Shown here piece after piece: positions 32,814 to 40,460 of a DNA stretch of 47,441 nucleotides. The stretch comes from Candidatus Peregrinibacteria bacterium (GTDB lineage: Bacteria > Patescibacteriota > Gracilibacteria > UBA1369 > UM-FILTER-53-11). A program made the position numbers and the translations under genes. The stretch spans positions 1 through 47,441 of the forward strand of contig JACRID010000050.1 of assembly GCA_016220145.1 (NCBI GenBank), read 5' to 3'. Position 1 is the first letter of the stretch; each line of letters starts with the position of its first letter. The notes under the pieces were generated by a model. It was not told where the DNA came from. It saw only the letters and a program-made list of their open reading frames with translations, and did no database searches.

Positions 32814-33212
32814 GTGAGTTACAAAAAATACATTTTTATTTTGCTTGCCATCACCATGGTCGGTTGGGCCTCTTTTATTTTGGTGATTTTTAAACTTGAT
32901 CCGTGTACGGCGCCCGGGGAAATCACAATTTGCTATTCTGTTTCGACCCTTTCTTTAACGCTTTTCTTTTTAAGTGCCTTTTTTGCCTTGGTATCAACAT
33001 TGACTTTGTTCGGATTCGGCATGCGTTTGTGGTTTAACAGCTATGAAATTTATATGGATCACCTGAGTGTTTCCATCCGCCAGGCGATTTTGTTGTCGTT
33101 GTGTATTTTGGGCTCCTTGGCACTGCTTTTATTGCACGCACTAACATGGTGGAGCGGATTGCTCCTGATTTTTATAGTTATTTTACTGGAATTGTATTTT
33201 ACCCGTTACTGA
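32814..33212 (+). CDS. Four-helix membrane protein of unknown function
   Basis: 132 aa beginning with GTG (GTGAGTTACAAAAAA). Four predicted membrane segments in two pairs: YIFILLAITMVGWASFILVIF, LSLTLFFLSAFFALVSTLTLFGF, ILLSLCILGSLALLLLHAL and GLLLIFIVILLELYF, with a short amphipathic loop (YEIYMDHLSVSIRQA) between pairs. No family is recognised with confidence; small proteins of this design are common in CPR genomes. Its stop overlaps the lepB stop by 7 nt tail to tail. Confidence 0.7.
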   Translation: MSYKKYIFILLAITMVGWASFILVIFKLDPCTAPGEITICYSVSTLSLTLFFLSAFFALVSTLTLFGFGMRLWFNSYEIYMDHLSVSIRQAILLSLCILGSLALLLLHALTWWSGLLLIFIVILLELYFTRY

Positions 33213-33901
33213 TTTGCCTGATAGGCCGGGTTTTGAAGCAAACGCAGTTTGTTGAACGGCCACAGCACAACCCACGCTTTGCCCTCTATTAAATTGATGG
33301 GAAGGAAGTGATTGTTTTTGTCGTCGCAATCGCGCAAACTCAAACCTTTAAAGCACGTACGCGAATCGCTGCTTTTTTTGCGATTATCTCCCAAAACGAA
33401 ATATGTATCCTTTGGTACGTCATAGGTTGTTGCTCCCTGTGTGGGCATGGGAAAAGTTTGACCCCTGTTTGTATCGTTCAAATAATCTTCAGGCAGTTCC
33501 CAGCCGTTTTCATGTTCTTTATTGAAAACATAGACCTTACCATCCTGAATTTTTACGGTTTCACCCGGTAATCCAATGATGCGCTTGATATAAAAATCTT
33601 TTTCATTATGCGGAGGCCTGAAAACGATAATATCGCCTCTTTGGGGCGCGCCAAAGCGGTGTCCAAAAAACGGGTAATACATTGCCTTATTTACTATAAG
33701 ATATTCTCCAAAACCATCTTGGCAATTTGTATTAATATTATTTAAGGTGTCGCACATCGAAGGCCCGTAAACTTGAAATGGCGATATCAAATAAGTGCGC
33801 ACCGTATAAACAAGAAGTACAACAATAAATATATTAAGCAGCAGATCCGCCAGGAAATATATTGTGGGGTGTTTTGCCCGTAGTTTATCAATGGAATTCA
33901 T
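33206..33901 (-). CDS. lepB: Signal peptidase I
   Basis: 231 aa. Removes signal peptides from exported proteins on the outer face of the membrane using a Ser-Lys dyad. One N-terminal helix (LLLNIFIVVLLVYTVRTYLI), then YGPSMCDTL with the catalytic Ser48, GDIIVFRPP...YIKRIIGLPGETV with the general-base Lys at about 106, and FVLGDNRKKSSDSR (box E). The box D/E region has an insert with a Cys pair (RTCFKGLSLRDC) and another Cys in CQDG, possibly disulfides. It serves the same export pathway as SecDF. Confidence 0.95.
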   Translation of the reverse strand: MNSIDKLRAKHPTIYFLADLLLNIFIVVLLVYTVRTYLISPFQVYGPSMCDTLNNINTNCQDGFGEYLIVNKAMYYPFFGHRFGAPQRGDIIVFRPPHNEKDFYIKRIIGLPGETVKIQDGKVYVFNKEHENGWELPEDYLNDTNRGQTFPMPTQGATTYDVPKDTYFVLGDNRKKSSDSRTCFKGLSLRDCDDKNNHFLPINLIEGKAWVVLWPFNKLRLLQNPAYQANQ

Positions 33902-33910
33902 TTTTTAACT

Positions 33911-33939
33911 TTTTCAGAATCTAATATGCGTGTTACACT
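33911..33939 (+). promoter_or_regulatory. Promoter for the PH-domain gene operon
   Basis: TTTTCA (33911-33916), 17-nt spacer, TACACT (33934-33939), then 11 nt to the ATG at 33951. It fixes the start at 33951 rather than the GTG at 33930, which lies inside the spacer. Confidence 0.55.
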
Positions 33940-33950
33940 TTACGGTAAGA

Positions 33951-34559
33951 ATGATTCGCGATTTTTTTTTCCAGAGTTACCTTGGTGAAGGCGAGAAGAT
34001 CCAGTTTGTGATCCACCGTCACATTTTTGTTGAGTTTAAGAGCTTTTTGAGAGTGTTCTTCTTCGGTATATTTTTGCCGCTTTTTGCGTGGTGGCTTTTT
34101 CCCGCAATCACCATCTTCGCAGTGGCATGGTTGGCAATAGGGGTCACTCGTTTTATCTATGAATACTTCGATTGGTACTATGACGTGTGGATAGTGACCG
34201 ATGTAAGCATTATAGAGATAATGTGGGAAGGATTTCTTGAAAAAAGTTCCGCGAGGATAGAATATCACACTATTCAGGGTATTGGCTACGAAGTGAAAGG
34301 GGTGGCGGAGACAATGTTTAATTATGGCACAATTGTGTTGGAAAAATTTGCAGGGGGAGGTTCAACCTTCAGTGGAGCAGTAAATCCGAAGAAAAAGGCT
34401 GAAATGTTAACAAAGGCGCAAGAAAAATTTGTAACCAATAAGAGTTTTAGGGATCACAAAGCCCTTCAGGGCATTTTAACCGATCTTTTGCAGGCGCATG
34501 TTGTTAAGCATGGAGTGCCGGATATGGAGGAAGAAGAGGTTTCCGAAATTGAACAATAA
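33951..34559 (+). CDS. Membrane protein with bacterial PH-like domain
   Basis: 202 aa from MIRDFFFQSYLGEGE (33951). Two membrane helices (SFLRVFFFGIFLPLFAWWLF; ITIFAVAWLAIGVTRFIY), then a bacterial PH-type beta domain (YYDVWIVTDVSIIEIMWEG, SSARIEYHTIQGIGYEVKG, NYGTIVLEK) as in the DUF304/bPH2 group, and an acidic tail (DMEEEEVSEIEQ). A helical segment follows the beta domain. Function unknown; such proteins are membrane-associated scaffolds. The next gene begins 6 nt later, so they are surely co-transcribed. Confidence 0.8.
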   Translation: MIRDFFFQSYLGEGEKIQFVIHRHIFVEFKSFLRVFFFGIFLPLFAWWLFPAITIFAVAWLAIGVTRFIYEYFDWYYDVWIVTDVSIIEIMWEGFLEKSSARIEYHTIQGIGYEVKGVAETMFNYGTIVLEKFAGGGSTFSGAVNPKKKAEMLTKAQEKFVTNKSFRDHKALQGILTDLLQAHVVKHGVPDMEEEEVSEIEQ

Positions 34560-34564
34560 AAATT

Positions 34565-34966
34565 ATGGAATTAGGTATTTTTTTAGTTGCGGTTATTCTT
34601 TTGGGGGTTTTGGAAATTTTTTTGATATTAAAACGCCGCAAGAAGCTTTCTAAAAGCGATTATTCTTTGGTATGTAAAGAATGGGAATCTGTGAGCAAGA
34701 GAGTTGAATATGATGCCAGGCACTCTGTGCTTGAAGCGGATAAATTGGTGGATTTTGTATTAAAAAGGAAGGGATACGAAGGGCAAATGAGTGACAAATT
34801 AAGAAAAGCGGAAGGAATATTCTCTAATTCAAACGCTCTTTGGTCGGCACACAAGCTCAGAAATAAAATAGCCCATGAGGTTGGATTTGAAGTTTCCAAA
34901 GAAGATGCAAAGAGCGCCTTGTCTGCATTTAAGCAAGCACTATGGGATCTGGGCATAAGACTGTAA
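34565..34966 (+). CDS. Membrane-anchored HEPN-like helical protein
   Basis: 133 aa. One N-terminal membrane helix (GIFLVAVILLGVLEIFLIL), a basic linker (KRRKKLSK), then a helical domain ending in WSAHKLRNKIAHEVGFEVSKEDA. RNKIAH fits the R-x4-6-H motif of the HEPN superfamily, whose members are often RNases or nucleotide-transferase partners. The domain is short and no antitoxin-like gene lies next to it. It sits between the PH-domain gene (6 nt) and coaE (25-nt overlap). HEPN assignment is moderate; RNase activity is only a possibility. Confidence 0.65.
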   Translation: MELGIFLVAVILLGVLEIFLILKRRKKLSKSDYSLVCKEWESVSKRVEYDARHSVLEADKLVDFVLKRKGYEGQMSDKLRKAEGIFSNSNALWSAHKLRNKIAHEVGFEVSKEDAKSALSAFKQALWDLGIRL

Positions 34967-35562
34967 AACCATTGGTTTTAGGAGTGACAGGAGTTGTTGC
35001 GAGCGGCAAAAGTGTTTTTTGCGAATTTCTGGAAGAGCAACTTGGGTTTAATTGGATTAATGCGGATAAATTGGTGCATGAACTTTATCTGGCCGGCAAT
35101 GAAGGATACAAAAAGATAAAGGAATATTTTGGAGGGAAGTTCGTTGGTGAAAAAGAGGTTAATCGCACCTTACTTAGGGAATTTGTGCTAAAAAATCCGG
35201 AAAAGTTAAGAACACTAAATGAGATCGTACATCCACTGGTCGAGGGGATGCTGAATAAAAAAGTTGTTCAATTAAGTGGCGTTAATAGAGGTAAAAGTAA
35301 GGTTTTGATTGTTGTAGAGGCTTTTTATCTTGAGCCAAATATGTTGGGGAAATTTATTGATCGCAAAGTTTTAATTGATGCGTCGGATGATGTGATTTTA
35401 AAAAGACTGAAGGCGCGCAATCTCCCTGAAGAACAGGGGCGTAGGCTCTTAAGTTTTCAAAGGAACATCTTGCCGAATAACGATGAGAGAATTGAGAATA
35501 ACGGGACCTTGGAGGAATTCTTTGAGAAAACGGGAAAATGGGCTGGGAGTTTGCTACAATGA
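34942..35562 (+). CDS. coaE: Dephospho-CoA kinase
   Basis: 206 aa. Last step of CoA synthesis: phosphorylates the 3'-OH of dephospho-CoA. P-loop GVTGVVASGKSVFCEFL, the substrate-binding WINADKLVHELY, TLNEIVHPLV, VVEAFYLEP, and the lid KRLKARNLPEEQGRRLLSFQ. The first ATG overlaps the previous gene by 25 nt; in-frame TTG/GTG alternatives a few codons later are possible, so the start is uncertain by about 10 codons. The P-loop A/G pattern is slightly unusual (VVASGKS instead of GIGSGKS). Confidence 0.88.
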   Translation: MGSGHKTVKPLVLGVTGVVASGKSVFCEFLEEQLGFNWINADKLVHELYLAGNEGYKKIKEYFGGKFVGEKEVNRTLLREFVLKNPEKLRTLNEIVHPLVEGMLNKKVVQLSGVNRGKSKVLIVVEAFYLEPNMLGKFIDRKVLIDASDDVILKRLKARNLPEEQGRRLLSFQRNILPNNDERIENNGTLEEFFEKTGKWAGSLLQ

Positions 35563-35568
35563 ATCCGT

Positions 35569-37056
35569 ATGGCATTTACGTTTGAATCGGTTATAGGGCT
35601 CGAAATTCACGCGCAGGTGAACACTAATACAAAGATGTTTTGTTCCTGCAGCAATGATTCTTTTGGGTTACAGCCAAATAAAAATGTTTGTCCGATATGC
35701 ATGGGTTTTCCGGGCATGCTGCCGGTAATAAATAAGGAAGTTGTTAAAAAAGGTTTGGCCGCCGCACTCGCGCTTCATTGCGAAATCCCGGCATTTTCAA
35801 AATTCGATAGGAAAAATTATTTTTATCCGGATTTGCCGAAAGGTTTTCAGATTTCGCAGTACGACAAACCCGTTTCGCAAAACGGGCATGTGGATATTCT
35901 GATTAATGGTGAGAAGAGAAAGATTAGGGTTAATCGCCTGCATCTTGAAGATGATGCCGGCAAGTTGGTGCATGTAACTCGGAATCAGGCGAAGCTTGAT
36001 GAAAGAAGTAATATAAAGGGGTGGACAACAGGTGATTACACTCTTTGTGACTACAATCGCAGCGGAAGCCCGCTTATGGAAATAGTTTCGGAACCTGACA
36101 TGAGGTCCGTTGAGGAGGCGTCGGCTTATGCACAAGAAGTTCGTCGTATTTTGAAATACGTCGGTTCTTCAAAGTGCGATATGGAGAAGGGGATGATGAG
36201 GTTCGATATTAATGTTTCACTTAAAAAAAAGGGCCAAGAAGAGTTTGGAGTTAAAGCCGAAGTGAAAAATTTAAATTCTTTCCGCGCGCTGGAATTGGCT
36301 TTGGCATACGAAATTAAGAGACAGGAAGAGGTTTTGAATGAAGGAGGGAAGATTGCGCAAGAAACCCGCGGTTGGGATGATGAAAAAGGCGAAACCGTCT
36401 CTCAACGCAGCAAGGAAGAGGCCCATGATTACCGTTATTTCCCGGAGCCGGATTTGCCGCCGCTGACTTTTGAAAAAGCTGCAATTGAGAAGCTAAAATT
36501 ACAGGTTAAGGAATTGCCTTTGGATAGAAAATTGCGATTTATGAAGAAACTTGGCCTTTCGGATGAAGATGCCGGCATTTTAATTGAAGAAAAAGATATG
36601 GCTGATTATTTTGAGATTGTTGTTGAAACTTCAAAAGACTCAAAGAAGGCCGTGTCTTTTATGAATACTATTTTGTTGAAGCACCTAAATAATGATGGAA
36701 CTCCGCTTGCGGAGTGCAAAATCAAGCCTGAACAGCTTGGTAAACTTATAAAATTGGTGAATGACGGGGTGGTTTCCAATAACATGGCTAAAACGGATAT
36801 ATTTGAAGGAATGTATGCCAGTGGAAAGGATCCGGAGAAGGTGGTTGAGGAGAAAGGTCTAAAATTAGTGAGCGATACCGGCGCAATTGAAGGAATTTGT
36901 AAAAAAGTGCTTGAAGAAAACCCGGGACCTGTTGCTGATTTTAAGGGCGGCAAGCAGCAAGCGTTCGGTTTTCTTGTTGGACAAGCCATGAAAGCTTCCA
37001 AGGGGCAGGGGAATCCCAAAATCGTCAACGAAATTTTGAGAAAGTTGCTTTCGTGA
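35569..37056 (+). CDS. gatB: Aspartyl/glutamyl-tRNA amidotransferase subunit B
   Basis: 495 aa, full length. tRNA-binding kinase subunit of GatCAB, which converts Glu-tRNA-Gln and/or Asp-tRNA-Asn to the amides. Seen: FESVIGLEIHAQVNTNTKMFCSC (zinc cysteines with NVCPICMGFPGMLP), FDRKNYFYPDLPKGFQISQYDKP, HLEDDAGKLVH, YNRSGSPLMEIVSEPD, KAEVKNLNSFRALE, SKEEAHDYRYFPEPDLPP, and the C-terminal YqeY-like domain (about 340-495). gatA and gatC are outside the window. TACAAT with TGC before it lies 8 nt upstream, so it also has its own promoter inside the operon. Confidence 0.97.
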   Translation: MAFTFESVIGLEIHAQVNTNTKMFCSCSNDSFGLQPNKNVCPICMGFPGMLPVINKEVVKKGLAAALALHCEIPAFSKFDRKNYFYPDLPKGFQISQYDKPVSQNGHVDILINGEKRKIRVNRLHLEDDAGKLVHVTRNQAKLDERSNIKGWTTGDYTLCDYNRSGSPLMEIVSEPDMRSVEEASAYAQEVRRILKYVGSSKCDMEKGMMRFDINVSLKKKGQEEFGVKAEVKNLNSFRALELALAYEIKRQEEVLNEGGKIAQETRGWDDEKGETVSQRSKEEAHDYRYFPEPDLPPLTFEKAAIEKLKLQVKELPLDRKLRFMKKLGLSDEDAGILIEEKDMADYFEIVVETSKDSKKAVSFMNTILLKHLNNDGTPLAECKIKPEQLGKLIKLVNDGVVSNNMAKTDIFEGMYASGKDPEKVVEEKGLKLVSDTGAIEGICKKVLEENPGPVADFKGGKQQAFGFLVGQAMKASKGQGNPKIVNEILRKLLS

Positions 37057-37346
37057 TGTATTATGATGGTATGTTATTAAACACAAACACCACTTTTTAC
37101 ATCGTTTTGACCGTTGCGATAGCCCTTCTCACGGTTTTCCTATCGGTGACTCTCATTTATGTAATTTTGATACTGCGCGACATTAACAAGGTAGTTGAAA
37201 AAGTGCGCGACACGGTGGATAGGATTAATACGTTTATTTTGAAGCCGGTAAGCCTGGCATCTTCCATTGTGGATCACATTCGCCCGCTTATTGAAACCGC
37301 CCTTGAGAGAAGGGAAGAGGCTCACCAAAAGAAGAAGCACTATTAG
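37056..37346 (+). CDS. Small membrane protein with DUF948-like helix
   Basis: 96 aa from ATG 37056, which shares a base with the gatB stop (TGATG); ATG 37071 is an alternative. One membrane helix (FYIVLTVAIALLTVFLSVTLIYVILIL) followed by an amphipathic helix (RDINKVVEKVRDTVDRINTFI) and a charged tail (ERREEAHQKKKHY). The layout recalls DUF948-type proteins. Function unknown; it may anchor a cytoplasmic coiled coil at the membrane. Confidence 0.75.
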   Translation: MYYDGMLLNTNTTFYIVLTVAIALLTVFLSVTLIYVILILRDINKVVEKVRDTVDRINTFILKPVSLASSIVDHIRPLIETALERREEAHQKKKHY

Positions 37347-37356
37347 GCACTACCGC

Positions 37357-38175
37357 TTATGATCTGAGGACGTGCAGCGGAAATCTGATAACTGCGTTCC
37401 AGATTCTTTTTATGCGGGATGGCTCTTGAATCAGGCGATAAAGCCATTCCAGCCCGATTTTGTGCATCCAATTTGGAGCGCGTTTTTTGTGGCCGGATAG
37501 GAAATCAAAAGCTCCGCCAACTCCCATCGCGATTTTTACTGATTTTAATTCCGGAAGGTGTTTTGAAATCCAAAGTTCTTGAGCAGGGGAGCCGTACGCG
37601 ACAAATAAAATTTCCGGCTGCGTTTCGGCTATTATGGCTTGAATTGCAGGGAAATCGTCGTCTGAGGCGGAACCTGAAAAAGTACCTACAACATTTACGC
37701 CTGCATATTTTGTCTCAAGGAATTTTTGAGCTTCCACCGCAACTCCATCCTTTGCACCAAGAAGGAAGATTGGAGTTTTGCTTTTTCTGCTGACGGCGCA
37801 AATTGATTCCATCAGATCCACGCCGGTTATGCGTTCAGGAAAGACTTTTTTGCATAATTTGGGATAAAACAACAAGCTAAGAAAACATAATTTTGCCTTT
37901 ATCAGCTTGGATAAGCCAGAATTGTGTCTTGAGATTTTCTTGAAGGCAGAAGCCCACAAAATACCGATTCCATCAGGAATACTTAGCCATGCGCGATTTA
38001 AAATGGTATGAAATTGTTTGTTTTTAGAGGACTCCAAGAGCATTTCCGGATTTGGTGTAACGATTTGTTTGCCGCTTTCACCTTTTCTGAATTCCAAAAA
38101 ATCCAAAATGCGGCGAAGCGCTTCGTCCTTTGTGCAAACGTCGAATTGTACGTCGAGGATTTTAACTTTTTTCAT
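37357..38175 (-). CDS. WecG/TagA/CpsF-family glycosyltransferase (GT26)
   Basis: 272 aa. Family that transfers N-acetylmannosamine(-uronate) or a related sugar to lipid-linked GlcNAc in envelope polymers. Seen: KQIVTPNPEMLLESSKN, WLSIPDGIGILWAS, ERITGVDLMESI, IFLLGAKDGVAVEAQ, EILFVAYGSPAQELWISKH, AMGVGGAFDFLSGHKKRAPNWM and GLEWLYRLIQEPSR, which together define GT26. It overlaps the Trm9-like gene by 14 nt; TATAAT 16 nt upstream may be an internal promoter. The exact sugar is unknown. Confidence 0.93.
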   Translation of the reverse strand: MKKVKILDVQFDVCTKDEALRRILDFLEFRKGESGKQIVTPNPEMLLESSKNKQFHTILNRAWLSIPDGIGILWASAFKKISRHNSGLSKLIKAKLCFLSLLFYPKLCKKVFPERITGVDLMESICAVSRKSKTPIFLLGAKDGVAVEAQKFLETKYAGVNVVGTFSGSASDDDFPAIQAIIAETQPEILFVAYGSPAQELWISKHLPELKSVKIAMGVGGAFDFLSGHKKRAPNWMHKIGLEWLYRLIQEPSRIKRIWNAVIRFPLHVLRS

Positions 38176-38818
38176 GGCAGGTGAATACGAGATTATATGG
38201 AGTGGAGTTTAGGGAAGACGAAGTTAAACCGGCTTTGCTGATAAGTTTTTTGAGTTCAGCTTTTGTGAAAGCATAATAAAAACGCTTTATTTCTTTTTCC
38301 GGACCCCAAGGAATAAATGAATGATGAGTTTTTTTATCAATATATTTCTTATACTTTTTTTGCCACAAATCCCAAACCGTCAGCATAAGCATTCCATTTT
38401 TTTTGAGGACGCGCTTCATTTCTTTTAAAGCTTTTAATTGCAGCGATTTTGTTGGCAGGTGATGCAAAACCGCGATGCACCAGACGGAATCAAAAGAAGC
38501 TTTTGGGAAGGGAAGTTTAAGAATATCGCCGTGGCAAAAAGTTAACTTTGGATGCTTTTTTTTAGCGATTTTTAAAAGTTCCTTATTGTTGTCGAGACCA
38601 ACATATTTTATTGGCTCTTCCTTGAGAAAATCGGCCAATCTTCCATTCCCGCAGCCGGCATCCAATAATTTGTGGTTTTTTAGGAATTTACTGTTGGATT
38701 TTAAATCGGTCAAAAGTGCATCAAATTCCGGCCATTTCTTATTGCGAGTAGCATCAAATTCGGTGGCTATTTTGGAATATGAATCTTTGACGTTTTTAAG
38801 AAGGCGAGATGATTGCAC
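38162..38818 (-). CDS. Trm9/ALKBH8-like SAM methyltransferase, likely tRNA wobble-uridine
   Basis: 218 aa from a GTG (GTGCAATCATCT), with TACAAT 6 nt upstream. Class I methyltransferase: LLDAGCGNGRLADFL (SAM loop), GLDNNKELL and HGDILKLPF. The diagnostic parts are family-specific: YSKIATEFDATRNKKWPEF at the N-terminus and IAVLHHLPTKSLQLKALKEM...VLKKNGMLMLTVWD, as in eukaryotic Trm9 and ALKBH8, which methylate cm5U34 to mcm5U34 in tRNA. It is divergent from elp3, whose product makes the cm5U34 precursor in eukaryotes. Pathway assignment is inference from family plus neighbour. Confidence 0.8.
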   Translation of the reverse strand: MQSSRLLKNVKDSYSKIATEFDATRNKKWPEFDALLTDLKSNSKFLKNHKLLDAGCGNGRLADFLKEEPIKYVGLDNNKELLKIAKKKHPKLTFCHGDILKLPFPKASFDSVWCIAVLHHLPTKSLQLKALKEMKRVLKKNGMLMLTVWDLWQKKYKKYIDKKTHHSFIPWGPEKEIKRFYYAFTKAELKKLISKAGLTSSSLNSTPYNLVFTCHEKS

Positions 38819-38876
38819 GGATATATTGTATAGGGCTCTGAGTGGTAAAAACAGGCGAAACTATGTAACCTGTCCC

Positions 38877-40460
38877 ATGCATTATATGTCCAATATCGGC
38901 GATTTAGTTCTTGGTGTTCTCAAAACTGGAGTCAAAACTCCCGGCCAGCTTCATAATGCCAAGATACAGTATGCTGAAAAGTTTAAGGTTTCGCCGCCGC
39001 CAAATTCGGAGATGGTGATTGCGTACCGCGAACTGGTGAAATCCGGCAAGATAAAGGCAAATAGTGACCTTGAGAGGTTGATTCGTAAGCGCTCGGTTCG
39101 CACGCTTTCGGGTGTTTCTCCGGTGGCGGTTTTGACAAAATCTTTTGGATGTCCGGGACAGTGTGTTTACTGTCCGACTGAGAAAAATGTGCCCAAAAGT
39201 TATTTGAGCAATGAGCCGGCGGTGATGCGTGCGATAAACAACAATTATGACCCTTATTTGCAGGTTAAACACCGTATTGAAACGCTGCACGATAATGGCC
39301 ACCCGACCGATAAGGTTGAGCTGATCATAATGGGTGGAACTTGGTCGGCGCTGCCGAAAACTTATCAAAATTCTTTTGTGCGCGGGTGTTTGAATGCGAT
39401 GAATGAAAAAAAATCGCGAAGTTTGGCGCAGGCGCAGAAAATAAACGAAACTGTGCAGCATCGGTGCGTTGCGATTACGCTCGAAACGCGTCCGGATTGG
39501 CTTAATGAAAAGGAAATTGTGAGGATGAGGAATCTTGGAGCGACGCGCATAGAAATCGGTGCTCAGAGCCTTTATGACGACGTTTTGGATTTGGTTAAGA
39601 GGGGGCACAAAACGGATGCGATAGTTCACGCGACGCAGTTGACGAAGGATGCCGGTTTTAAGCTTTCTTATCACATGATGCCGAATTTGCCGGGTTCAAC
39701 CGTCGAGCGCGACATTGCAATGTTTAAGGAACTTTTTGAAAATCCGGTTTACCGTCCGGATATGTTAAAGGTTTATCCGTGCGTGGTGGTGCCTAATTCC
39801 GAGCTTTATAAGTGGTACAAAGATGGCAGGTATAAGCCATATACCGAAGATGAACTTTTGAGAATTATTTTGAAAATTAAACAGATGTTCCCGCGATATT
39901 TACGCGTTAGTCGTTTGATTCGCGATATTCCGGCAAACAGCATTGCGGCCGGAAGTAAGGTTTCAAACTTGCGCCAGGTTGCGCATGCGGAAATGTTGAA
40001 GCAGGGGATTGTGTGTCAGTGTATCAGGTGTCGCGAGATTCGCGGAGGCGTTATTAATCCCAAAAACATTGAGCTTAGTGTGATGGAATATGAAGCGTCG
40101 CAAGGGCAAGAAATCTTTTTGAGTTTTGATGATACGCACAGCGATAAGCTGTGCGCGTTACTTCGTCTTCGTTTTTCTTCCTACTCTTTGCAAGGCAAGC
40201 GTCATTTTATAAAAGAGCTTGAAGGCGCGGCGTTGCTGCGCGAACTTCACACTTATGGCGCGCAGGTTCCAATCTCGGAGCACGACGAATTAGTCAGCCA
40301 GCACATGGGATTTGGCAAAAAACTTGTGGCAAAGGCGGAAGAAATCGCCCGCCATCGCGGATACAAAAAAATGGCGGTAATCTCCGGCGTCGGCATTCGC
40401 GAATATTACCGAAAACTCGGCTACGAACTGGTCGGCACGTATATGGTTAAGGCAATTTAG
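38877..40460 (+). CDS. elp3: Elp3-like radical-SAM/GNAT tRNA uridine-34 carboxymethylation enzyme
   Basis: 527 aa from ATG 38877 (ATG 38886 also possible); the listed ORF start lies inside the divergent methyltransferase gene. Catalytic subunit of Elongator-type wobble-uridine modification. Seen: SVRTLSGVSPVAVLTKSFGCPGQCVYCP (radical-SAM cysteines), KSYLSNEPAVMRAINNNYDPYLQV, IIMGGTWSALP, LETRPDW, RIEIGAQSLYDDVLDLVKRGH, YHMMPNLPGS, KVYPCVVVPNSELYKWYKDGRYKPY, CRCREI-like CQCIRCREIRG (zinc), and a C-terminal GNAT domain SQHMGFGKKLVAKAEEIARHRGYKK. Length and motifs are those of true Elp3, about 20 residues shorter. Its stop overlaps the next gene tail to tail by 4 nt. Confidence 0.95.
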   Translation: MHYMSNIGDLVLGVLKTGVKTPGQLHNAKIQYAEKFKVSPPPNSEMVIAYRELVKSGKIKANSDLERLIRKRSVRTLSGVSPVAVLTKSFGCPGQCVYCPTEKNVPKSYLSNEPAVMRAINNNYDPYLQVKHRIETLHDNGHPTDKVELIIMGGTWSALPKTYQNSFVRGCLNAMNEKKSRSLAQAQKINETVQHRCVAITLETRPDWLNEKEIVRMRNLGATRIEIGAQSLYDDVLDLVKRGHKTDAIVHATQLTKDAGFKLSYHMMPNLPGSTVERDIAMFKELFENPVYRPDMLKVYPCVVVPNSELYKWYKDGRYKPYTEDELLRIILKIKQMFPRYLRVSRLIRDIPANSIAAGSKVSNLRQVAHAEMLKQGIVCQCIRCREIRGGVINPKNIELSVMEYEASQGQEIFLSFDDTHSDKLCALLRLRFSSYSLQGKRHFIKELEGAALLRELHTYGAQVPISEHDELVSQHMGFGKKLVAKAEEIARHRGYKKMAVISGVGIREYYRKLGYELVGTYMVKAI

